Positions 1 through 6,761 of a stretch of 8,322 bases of DNA are shown piece by piece. The translations under genes and the position numbers were made by a program. The notes beneath the pieces were generated by a model. That model saw only the letters and a list, made by a program, of their open reading frames with translations, was not told where the DNA came from and did no database searches. The DNA comes from Acidobacteriota bacterium (GTDB lineage: Bacteria > Acidobacteriota > Terriglobia > Bryobacterales > Bryobacteraceae), in assembly GCA_947505565.1 (NCBI GenBank), contig CANNLB010000072.1:1-8322 (forward strand), given 5' to 3'. The stretch's first letter is position 1, and each line of letters begins with the position of its first letter.

Positions 1-15
1 ATCAACGCAAGCCGC

Positions 16-2742
16 ATGCGATTCCGTTTCTGTCTCTTATGGGCCGCGCCCCTTCTGGCGCAACCCGTCGAATTTAACCGCGACATCCGCCCCATCCTGT
101 CCGACCGCTGTTGGACTTGTCATGGCTCCGACGCTGCCGCCAAAGGCATCCGCCTACGTCTAGATCAACCCACCGCCGTCGCCGACGCCCGCCATCTCAT
201 CGTCGAACGCATCTCCACTCCCAACAAAATTAAGCGCATGCCCCCGGCCCACACCGGAGCATCCCTTTCCCCCGCCGAAGTCTCGACGCTCACCAAATGG
301 GCCGACGCCGGCGCCCCCTGGCAGAAACACTGGGCCTATCTCCCCCCGACCCGCGAACCCAACCAGTCCATCGATAAATTTGTCCGCGCCCGCCTTACTC
401 GCGAAGCCCTCGCCCCCTCTCCGCAAGCCCCCCGCGAAACCCTCCTCCGCCGCGCCGCCCTCGACCTCACCGGCCTCCCTCCCCTCCCCGGCGAGTTCGA
501 CGGTCTCTCCTACGAACAAGCCGTCGACCGTCTCCTCCAAAGTCCCCGCTACGCCGAACGCCTCACCGCCCGCTGGCTCGACGCCGCCCGCTACGCCGAC
601 TCCAACGGCTACCAAACCGACGGCGAACGCCACATGTGGCGCTGGCGCGACTGGGTCCTCGATTCCTTCCGCGAAAACAAACCCTTCGATCAATTCGTCA
701 TCGAACAGATCGCCGGCGACCTCCTCCCCAACGCGACCCTCAACCAAAAAATCGCCACCGGCTTCCAACGGAACCATCGCGGCAATGGCGAAGGCGGCAT
801 CGTCGCCGCCGAGTACCTCGCCGAATACGCCGCCGACCGCGTCGAAACCCTCTCCACCGTCTTTCTCGGCTCCACCATCGGCTGTGCCCGCTGCCACAAC
901 CACAAGTACGACCCCTTCACCCAAAAAGAGTTCTACCAACTCTTCGCCTACTTCCACAACATCGGCGAACGCGGTCGCTATTTCAAATTCGGCAACACCC
1001 CTCCCTTCATCCACGCCCCCACCCCACCCCAACAAACCAAACTCGCTGACCTCGACCGCCGCCTCGCCGCCGCCGAAGCCCGCCTCCACCCCGGCCGAGC
1101 CAATGGCGCCCTCAACTGGAAGCCGACCCTAGATCTCGTCTCCCCCGAAAAGTACGCCCCGCATTACACCGCCCGCTTCTCCATCGCCACCCGCTTCGCC
1201 GCCCCGGCGGCCACCAACAACATCGTCTCCAAAGCCCTCCCCGAAGCCGAATCCGCCGGCCTCCGCTTCGAGCTCAAGGACGGTCATCTCCAAGTCAATC
1301 TCGTCCTCCGCTGGCTCGACGACGCCCTCCGCGTCGAAACCGAACGCGTCCTCCCTCCCGGCGAATCTCACCACCTAGCCTTCACCTACGACGGCTCCAA
1401 ACTCGCCGCCGGCATCAAAATCTACATCGACGGCCAGCCCGAAAAAGTCCGCGTCTTAGTCGACGAACTCAACCAGGACTTCCTCGTCAAAGAACCCTTC
1501 GTCTTTGCCGCCCCCAACGTCCAGATCTTCTCCCGTGCCCTCCCCCCCCTCGAAGTCGCCTTCCTCGCCGGCGCCGCCAAAGGCGAAGAAGCCGAACGCC
1601 GCCAATTCCTCGAAACCAAAGATGCCAAAACCTGGGCCGAAGTCACGAAGATCCGCCGCGAACGCGACGCGTTCCTCGACGACGTGCCCACGGTCATGGT
1701 CATGCAGGAAACCGGCAAGCCCCTCGACGCCCACATCCTCCTCCGCGGTGCCTACGATCACCCCGGCGAAAAGGTCTCCCCCGGCGTCCCCGGCGTCCTC
1801 CAAAACGAGCCCATCACGAACCGCCTCGATCTCGCCCGCTGGCTCGTCTCCCGCTCGAATCCGCTCACCGCCCGCGTCACCGTCAACCGCTTCTGGCAGT
1901 CCTTCTTCGGCATCGGTCTCGTCAAAACTTCCGAAGATTTCGGCGCCCAGGGCGAATGGCCCTCCCACCCCGAACTCCTCGATTGGCTCGCCGTCGAGTT
2001 CATGGAATCCGGCTGGAACGTGAAGCAACTCCTGCGGACCATCGTCCTCTCCGACACCTACCGCCAAGCCTCCAAAGTCACCCCCGAACTCCTCGCCCGC
2101 GACCCCGAAAACCGCCTCCTCGCCCGCGGCCCCCGCCTCCGTCTCGACGCCGGATCCGTCCGCGACCAAGCCCTCTACCTCTCCGGCCTCCTCATCGAAA
2201 AAACCGGCGGCCCCTCCGTCAAACCCTATCAACCCGCCGGCCTCTGGAAGGAACTCTCCGGCGGCGACGACTACAAACCCGACTCCGGCGAAGCCCTCTA
2301 CCGCCGCAGCCTCTACACATTCTGGAAGCGCACCTCCCCGCCCCCCACCATGGCCAACTTCGACGCCGCCGGTCGCGAAATCTGCTCGGTCCGCGAATCC
2401 CGCACCAACACCCCCCTCCAAGCCCTCAACCTCATGAACGACGTCACGTTCCTCGAAACCGCCCGCCGCCTCGCCGAAACTCTGATGACCCGCCCGGACG
2501 GCCTCGCCTACGGCTTCCGCCTCGTCACCGGCCGCCCCGCCTCACCAGCCGAACTCGCCGTCCTCAACGAAGCCCTCGCCATGCATCTCCAGACTTACCG
2601 CCAGGACGAACTCGCCGCCCGCAACCTCCTCGCCCACGGCGATTCCCCCCGCAACTCCAAACTCAACGTCTCCGACCTCGCCGCCCACACCCTCCTCGCC
2701 AGCATGCTCCTCAACCTCGACGAAGGAATCACGAAACAATGA
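16..2742 (+). CDS. Exported PSCyt1-DUF1549-LamG-DUF1553 cytochrome-type protein
   Basis: Predicted exported protein of 908 residues. Residues 1-15 are a short signal peptide with likely cleavage after LLA. A Planctomycete cytochrome C (PSCyt1) domain spans about 17-108, with a CWTCH haem motif at 32-36, an MPP at 75-77 that could supply the axial methionine, and a WADAGAPW segment at 95-102. DUF1549 covers about 115-315 and ends in [12 protein letters not shown] (289-300), which contains a second CxxCH. A LamG/concanavalin-like beta domain lies at about 370-515 (FTYDG 456-460, IYIDGQ 469-474). DUF1553 covers about 600-905 (NRFW 624-627, [17 protein letters not shown] 793-809). The length is normal for the family. 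The exact reaction is unknown; these proteins are thought to act in the periplasm with DUF1501 partners, possibly on complex carbon compounds. The ATG at 16 was chosen because a signal peptide follows directly. The frame is open to the window edge and no Shine-Dalgarno site is visible. The stop overlaps the next gene. Confidence 0.93.
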   Translation: MRFRFCLLWAAPLLAQPVEFNRDIRPILSDRCWTCHGSDAAAKGIRLRLDQPTAVADARHLIVERISTPNKIKRMPPAHTGASLSPAEVSTLTKWADAGAPWQKHWAYLPPTREPNQSIDKFVRARLTREALAPSPQAPRETLLRRAALDLTGLPPLPGEFDGLSYEQAVDRLLQSPRYAERLTARWLDAARYADSNGYQTDGERHMWRWRDWVLDSFRENKPFDQFVIEQIAGDLLPNATLNQKIATGFQRNHRGNGEGGIVAAEYLAEYAADRVETLSTVFLGSTIGCARCHNHKYDPFTQKEFYQLFAYFHNIGERGRYFKFGNTPPFIHAPTPPQQTKLADLDRRLAAAEARLHPGRANGALNWKPTLDLVSPEKYAPHYTARFSIATRFAAPAATNNIVSKALPEAESAGLRFELKDGHLQVNLVLRWLDDALRVETERVLPPGESHHLAFTYDGSKLAAGIKIYIDGQPEKVRVLVDELNQDFLVKEPFVFAAPNVQIFSRALPPLEVAFLAGAAKGEEAERRQFLETKDAKTWAEVTKIRRERDAFLDDVPTVMVMQETGKPLDAHILLRGAYDHPGEKVSPGVPGVLQNEPITNRLDLARWLVSRSNPLTARVTVNRFWQSFFGIGLVKTSEDFGAQGEWPSHPELLDWLAVEFMESGWNVKQLLRTIVLSDTYRQASKVTPELLARDPENRLLARGPRLRLDAGSVRDQALYLSGLLIEKTGGPSVKPYQPAGLWKELSGGDDYKPDSGEALYRRSLYTFWKRTSPPPTMANFDAAGREICSVRESRTNTPLQALNLMNDVTFLETARRLAETLMTRPDGLAYGFRLVTGRPASPAELAVLNEALAMHLQTYRQDELAARNLLAHGDSPRNSKLNVSDLAAHTLLASMLLNLDEGITKQ
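2723..2742 (+). promoter_or_regulatory. ATGA stop/start overlap with weak ribosome site
   Basis: AAGGA at 2723-2727 lies 11 bases before the ATG at 2739, a slightly long spacing. That ATG overlaps the TGA (2740-2742) of the DUF1553 gene. The arrangement points to translational coupling of the two genes and fixes the DUF1501 start, which is further supported by the Tat signal that begins there. Confidence 0.55.
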
Positions 2743-4097
2743 ACCGCCGCCATTTCCTCTCCTCCGCCGCCCTCGCGTCCCTCGCGAGCGGAGCCCCCGA
2801 CTTCGCCCCCAAAGCCAAGCGCGTCATCTATCTCTTCCAATCCGGCGCCCCCTCCCAACTCGAAACCTTCGATTACAAACCCGCCCTCGCCAAACTCCGC
2901 GGCACCGAACTGCCAGATTCCGTCCGCCAAGGCCAACGCCTCACCGGCATGACCGCCACCCAAACCAGCTTCCCCCTCGCCCCTTCCCAATTCGCCTTCG
3001 CGCAGCACGGCCAGTCCGGCGCCTGGGTCAGCAGCCTCCTCCCCCACATCGCCAAGGTCGCCGACCGCCTCTGCTTCGTCAAATCCCTCCACACCGAAGC
3101 CATCAACCACGACCCCGCCGTCACCTTCTTCCAAACCGGCTTCCAAATCGCCGGCCGCCCCTCCATCGGCGCCTGGCTCTCCTACGGCCTCGGCAGCGAA
3201 AACAAAGACCTCCCCGCCTTCGTCGTCATGATCTCGCAGGGAACCGGCAACATCGCCGACCAGCCCCTCTACGACCGCCTCTGGGGCAGCGGCTTCCTCC
3301 CGTCAAAGTACCAGGGAGTCAAGTTCCGCTCCAACGGCGACCCCGTGCTTTTTCTCAAGAACCCCGAAGGAGTCACCCCCGATACCCGCCGCCGCTACCT
3401 CGATGACCTCGCGAAATTGAACACGTTCAACTTAGCCGAGACCGGCGACCCCGAAATCTCCACCCGCATCGCCCAGTACGAAATGGCGTTCCGCATGCAG
3501 ACATCAGTCCCCGAACTCACCGACCTTTCGAAGGAACCCGAACACGTCTTCGCCCGCTACGGCCCCGAAGCCCGCACCCCCGGCTCCTACGCCGCCAACT
3601 GCCTCCTCGCCCGCCGCCTCGCCGAACGCGGCGTCCGCTTCATCCAACTCTTCCATCGCGGTTGGGACCAGCACAACCACCTCCCCAAACAAATTGTCAA
3701 CCAGTGCCGCGACGTCGACCAGCCCACCGCCGGGCTCATCGAAGACCTCGCCGAACGCGGCCTCCTCGATGAAACCCTCGTTGTCTGGGGCGGCGAATTC
3801 GGCCGCACCGTGTACAGCCAGGGCAAGCTCACCGCCGACGATTACGGCCGCGACCATCACCCCCGCTGCTTCTCCGTCTTTCTCGCCGGCGGCGGCATCA
3901 AACCCGGTATGAGCTTCGGCCAAACCGATGATTTTTCGTACAATATAGTGAAGGATCCCGTCCACGTCCACGACCTTCACGCCACCATCCTCCGCCAACT
4001 CGGCGTCGACCACACCAAGCTCACATACAAATTTCAAGGCCGCCACTTCCGCCTCACTGACGTCCACGGCGAAGTCGTCAAAGCCATCCTCTCTTAA
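2739..4097 (+). CDS. Tat-exported DUF1501 family protein
   Basis: DUF1501 protein of 452 residues, a family with an alkaline-phosphatase/sulfatase-like fold and unsettled substrate. The N-terminus [20 protein letters not shown] carries a twin-arginine motif (RRHFL, residues 3-7) and a short hydrophobic stretch, so it is probably exported folded through the Tat system. Family landmarks are present: [13 protein letters not shown] (33-45), [11 protein letters not shown] (116-126), GWDQHNHL (308-315), GGEFGRT (351-357), GRDHHP (370-375) and [15 protein letters not shown] (408-422). The His/Asp-rich motifs are where metal ligands would be expected. The frame is open far upstream, to 1956, but that extension lies over DUF1553 coding sequence and is Arg/Pro-rich noise. 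Pairing with a DUF1549/DUF1553 gene is the usual arrangement and suggests a joint periplasmic function. It ends six bases before aceB. Confidence 0.95.
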   Translation: MNRRHFLSSAALASLASGAPDFAPKAKRVIYLFQSGAPSQLETFDYKPALAKLRGTELPDSVRQGQRLTGMTATQTSFPLAPSQFAFAQHGQSGAWVSSLLPHIAKVADRLCFVKSLHTEAINHDPAVTFFQTGFQIAGRPSIGAWLSYGLGSENKDLPAFVVMISQGTGNIADQPLYDRLWGSGFLPSKYQGVKFRSNGDPVLFLKNPEGVTPDTRRRYLDDLAKLNTFNLAETGDPEISTRIAQYEMAFRMQTSVPELTDLSKEPEHVFARYGPEARTPGSYAANCLLARRLAERGVRFIQLFHRGWDQHNHLPKQIVNQCRDVDQPTAGLIEDLAERGLLDETLVVWGGEFGRTVYSQGKLTADDYGRDHHPRCFSVFLAGGGIKPGMSFGQTDDFSYNIVKDPVHVHDLHATILRQLGVDHTKLTYKFQGRHFRLTDVHGEVVKAILS

Positions 4098-4103
4098 ATC
4101 CCC

Positions 4104-5672
4104 ATGTCCCTAAATCGAATCCAGATCACCTCCGCCATCCCCGTCGGCGCCGAAGACGTTCTCACCCCGGATGCCTTGGCCTTCCTCCTCGCCCTCTCCG
4201 ACCAGTTCGAGGCCACGCGCCAGCAGAGGCTAGCCGCCCGCCACGCCCGCGACGCCCGCTTGCAAGCCGGCGAACTCCCGGACTTCCTCCCGGAGACCCA
4301 ATCCATCCGCGACGCCGATTGGCAGGTCGCCCCCATCCCGGCCGACCTGCAAGATCGCCGCGTCGAAATCACCGGCCCCGTTGACCGCAAAATGGTCATC
4401 AACGCCCTCAACTCCGGCGCCCACGTCTTCATGGCCGACCTCGAAGACGCCAACTCCCCCACCTGGTCCAACAACCTCCTTGGCCAAGTCAACCTCTCGG
4501 AAGCCATCCGCCGAACCATCGCGTTCACAAGCCCCGAAGGAAAGCAGTACAAGCTCAACGACAACCCCGCCGTCCTCTTCGTCCGCGCCCGCGGCTGGCA
4601 CCTCGTCGAACGCCACGTACTCATTGACGGCCAGCCCATCTCTGCCTCCCTCTTCGATTTCGGTCTCTACTTCCTCCGCAACGCCGCCGAGCTCCTCGCC
4701 CGTGGCTCCGGCCCCTACTTCTACCTCCCCAAGCTCGAAAGTCACCTCGAAGCCCGCCTCTGGAACGACGTCTTCGTCTTCGCCCAAAACTATTGCGGCA
4801 TCCCCCAAGGCAGCATCCGCTCGACCGTCCTCATCGAAACCATCCTCGGTTCGTTCGAAATGGACGAGATCCTCTACGAACTCCGCGACCACTCCGCCGG
4901 CCTGAACTGCGGCCGTTGGGACTACATCTTCAGCTTCATCAAGAAGCTCGGCCACCGCCCGGAACTGCTCATGCCGAACCGCGCCCAGGTCACGATGGAA
5001 AGCCATTTCCTCAAGTCCTACGTCCAACTCCTCATCCAAACCTGCCACCGCCGCGGCATCCACGCCATGGGCGGCATGGCCGCGCAAATCCCCATCAAGA
5101 ACGACGCCGAAGCCAACGCCGCCGCCCTCGAAAAAGTGCGCCTCGACAAGCTTCGCGAAGTCCGCGCCGGCCACGACGGCACCTGGGTCGCCCACCCCGG
5201 CCTCATCCCCATCGCTCGCCAAGTCTTCGACGAAGGCATGCCGACGCCCAACCAAATCCACGTCCCCCAGCCCCCCGTCCAAATCACGGCCGCCGACCTG
5301 CTCAAATCCGTCGCTGGCACGATCACCCTCGAAGGCCTCCGCCAGAACGTCGACATCGGCCTGCAGTATCTCGAAGCCTGGCTCGGCGGCTCCGGCTGCG
5401 TGCCTATCTACAACCTGATGGAGGACGCCGCCACCGCCGAAATCTCCCGCTCTCAGGTCTGGCAGTGGGTGCGCCACGGCGCCAAAGCCGATGATGGAAC
5501 TCTCATCACGGCGGAACTGGCCCGCGCCGTCGTCGCCAGTGAATCCGCCCGCCTCCGCGCCACCCGCGAAGGCCATTTCGAAACCGCCGCAGCCATCATG
5601 GCCGACATGGTCACCGGCCACGACTGCGCCGAATTCCTTACCCTGCCCGCTTACGACCGGCTCGTCGACTAA
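4104..5672 (+). CDS. aceB: Malate synthase A
   Basis: Malate synthase (EC 2.3.3.9) condenses glyoxylate with acetyl-CoA to give malate and CoA in the cytoplasm, the second step of the glyoxylate bypass. At 522 residues it matches the usual length of the A isoform (about 530) and lacks the extra domain of the G isoform. The family signature [16 protein letters not shown] is at 261-276. Expected active-site residues are in place: the Arg region VRARGWH (160-166), Glu245 in LIETI, Asp273 in RWDY and the general-base Asp441 in [29 protein letters not shown] (89-108) and [12 protein letters not shown] (110-121) are also typical. The start codon lies only six bases after the DUF1501 stop with no Shine-Dalgarno sequence, so translation is probably coupled or leaderless-like. 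Isocitrate lyase, its pathway partner, is not in the window. The 3' end overlaps the convergent ATL gene by 35 bases. Confidence 0.97.
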   Translation: MSLNRIQITSAIPVGAEDVLTPDALAFLLALSDQFEATRQQRLAARHARDARLQAGELPDFLPETQSIRDADWQVAPIPADLQDRRVEITGPVDRKMVINALNSGAHVFMADLEDANSPTWSNNLLGQVNLSEAIRRTIAFTSPEGKQYKLNDNPAVLFVRARGWHLVERHVLIDGQPISASLFDFGLYFLRNAAELLARGSGPYFYLPKLESHLEARLWNDVFVFAQNYCGIPQGSIRSTVLIETILGSFEMDEILYELRDHSAGLNCGRWDYIFSFIKKLGHRPELLMPNRAQVTMESHFLKSYVQLLIQTCHRRGIHAMGGMAAQIPIKNDAEANAAALEKVRLDKLREVRAGHDGTWVAHPGLIPIARQVFDEGMPTPNQIHVPQPPVQITAADLLKSVAGTITLEGLRQNVDIGLQYLEAWLGGSGCVPIYNLMEDAATAEISRSQVWQWVRHGAKADDGTLITAELARAVVASESARLRATREGHFETAAAIMADMVTGHDCAEFLTLPAYDRLVD

Positions 5673-5973
5673 CCGGCTTTCCGTCCCAACCAAACTGTTC
5701 GAGGCTGATCCGCGTGCCCATCACTGCCACGCCCTCGGCCTCGAGCCGCATCACCTGCTCCACCCCGCTCGCCCCCCGCAGCAACACCTTCCCGAACCTC
5801 GTCCCCGCCTTCCCCACCACCCGGTGCCACGGCAGTCCCAGCTCAAACTGCTTCAAGCTCCAAGCCGCCTGCCGCGACCCTCGCGGAAATCCAGCCAACT
5901 CCGCCACGGCGCCGTAGGTCGCCACCTTCCCAAACGGAATCCGCCGCACCACCTCTCGCATCTCTTCAAACAT
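5638..5973 (-). CDS. Alkyltransferase-like (ATL) DNA-lesion-binding protein
   Basis: A 111-residue member of the O6-alkylguanine-DNA alkyltransferase fold (DNA_binding_1 domain), related to E. coli YbaZ and yeast Atl1. The active-site motif reads PWHRVV (48-53), so the alkyl-accepting cysteine of MGMT (PCHRV) is tryptophan 49, encoded by TGG at 5829-5827. Tyr20 in VATYGAV and Arg34 in GSRQAAW match the base-flipping tyrosine and arginine finger. LEAEGV (77-82) and the ending ISLEQFGW (89-96) also look like ATL. From family knowledge, such proteins cannot repair O6-alkylguanine themselves; they bind and flip the lesion and pass it to nucleotide excision repair. The ATG at 5973 is the first possible start, because an in-frame TGA lies two codons upstream. 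GGGTGAAG just before it is a weak ribosome site. Its last 35 bases overlap the end of aceB on the other strand. The basic tail after residue 97 ([10 protein letters not shown]) is a small extension. Confidence 0.9.
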   Translation of the reverse strand: MFEEMREVVRRIPFGKVATYGAVAELAGFPRGSRQAAWSLKQFELGLPWHRVVGKAGTRFGKVLLRGASGVEQVMRLEAEGVAVMGTRISLEQFGWDGKPVSRRAGRKRAG

Positions 5974-6085
5974 TCTTCACCCAGACCCCATCTTCCAACA
6001 CTTCCTACGTCGGTTCCACCGCCACGCAACGAGCGATCGTCTCCGGCCCAACTCGAATCGGGCAGTTGAAGGAAAAACCCGACGC

Positions 6086-6116
6086 TTCGCGCGTAAACTA
6101 TCAGGGAAGGCATAAT
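6086..6116 (+). promoter_or_regulatory. Possible promoter in divergent spacer
   Basis: The 170 bases at 5974-6143 separate the minus-strand ATL gene from the plus-strand pair and must hold the signals for both. CATAAT at 6111-6116 matches five of six bases of a -10 box and sits in the most AT-rich part of the spacer. The best upstream partner, TTCGCG at 6086-6091, is poor (three of six matches, 19-base spacing). A start of transcription near 6123 would give a leader of about 20 bases before the ATG at 6144. No convincing promoter was found for the ATL direction. Confidence 0.22.
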
Positions 6117-6143
6117 ACGAATGCCCCTCCTTCGGCCACTTCC

Positions 6144-6758
6144 ATGAACGTTCGCATTCGCATTAACGGCAACACCGTCGTCGTAAGTAACACGGCCTTG
6201 AAATCCGCGACTGTCGACCTCAGGCAACAGCGCCTCGATGACTCCGCGATCCAGTCCCTCCGCCGCATGTTGGCCACCGAAATCGGCGACGCCGCACTTC
6301 GCTATTCCGAAAAGAAGGTGCTCGAAGAGGTCTCCAAACGAGTCGCCACCCGCCGCTGGACCCAGATCAGCCTCGACCCCACTCCCCTGCTCGGCCACTC
6401 CGGCGGAGGCGAAGCCGCCAAATCCACCGCGCCCCCTCCTTCCCCAAACAAAGGTGGCTCTTCCGGCTCCACCGCCAAAGACGGCACCGGAACCGACAGC
6501 AGCGGAGCCTCCGGCTCCGGCGCCACGCCCCCCGCCAAAGAGCCAGATCTCACCTGGATCGAAATCCAAATCGTCGACGAGGACGGCAAACCGCTCCTCG
6601 GCGAAATCTACGAATTCACGAAGACCGACGGAGGCGTCGCCAAAGGCGCAACCACCGCCGCCGCCCTCCGCGGCGAACAAATCCCCCCGGGCAAGTGCAA
6701 ACTCAAACTGCCCGACCTTCACAAAAACGGCTGGACCGCCCCCGGAAAGACGAGGTAA
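6144..6758 (+). CDS. Unknown protein with disordered linker and C-terminal beta domain
   Basis: A 204-residue protein that I cannot assign to a named family. Residues 1-83 begin with a beta-like segment (MNVRIRINGNTVVVSN) followed by probable helices rich in Arg/Lys/Glu. Residues 84-137 are a low-complexity Gly/Ser/Thr/Pro linker, probably flexible. Residues 138-197 form a compact beta-rich domain starting WIEIQIVDEDGKPLLGEIYE and ending PPGKCKLKLPDL...NGW. This resembles small carboxypeptidase-regulatory/Ig-like domains attached to proteins near type VI secretion and related injection systems; that is family memory, not a search result. No signal peptide or membrane segment is seen. The ATG at 6144 is preferred; the same frame stays open to a TTG at 6066, but the extra 26 residues look unstructured and cover the possible promoter. 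The stop is three bases before the next gene, so the two are surely co-transcribed and may work together. Confidence 0.82.
   Translation: MNVRIRINGNTVVVSNTALKSATVDLRQQRLDDSAIQSLRRMLATEIGDAALRYSEKKVLEEVSKRVATRRWTQISLDPTPLLGHSGGGEAAKSTAPPPSPNKGGSSGSTAKDGTGTDSSGASGSGATPPAKEPDLTWIEIQIVDEDGKPLLGEIYEFTKTDGGVAKGATTAAALRGEQIPPGKCKLKLPDLHKNGWTAPGKTR
6752..6756 (+). promoter_or_regulatory. Ribosome binding site for the OmpA-like gene
   Basis: GAGGT lies five bases before the ATG at 6762 and overlaps the last codons of the preceding gene. It is one of the few good Shine-Dalgarno matches in the window and fixes the downstream start. Confidence 0.6.
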
Positions 6759-6761
6759 CCC

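Noticed and set aside
160..1089. A 309-codon minus-strand frame and similar ones at 1456-2421
   Set aside because: They are mirror images of the DUF1549/DUF1553 gene with low-complexity products and no domains.
1956..2738. N-terminal extension of the DUF1501 frame
   Set aside because: This part is an Arg/Pro-rich shifted reading of DUF1553 coding sequence. The Tat signal starting at 2739 and the ATGA overlap mark the real start.
5656..5678. Repeated ACCGGCT around the aceB stop as a possible terminator
   Set aside because: The two copies (5656-5662 and 5672-5678) are direct, not inverted, so they cannot form a hairpin, and no T-run follows.
4230..5693. A 487-codon open frame on the minus strand
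   Set aside because: It is fully antisense to malate synthase, which has all its family motifs; its composition is the same Gly/Glu/Val-rich mirror.
6066..6143. TTG start at 6066 for the 204-residue gene
   Set aside because: The added 26 residues look unstructured and span the possible -10 box; ATG at 6144 begins directly with an ordered beta-like segment.
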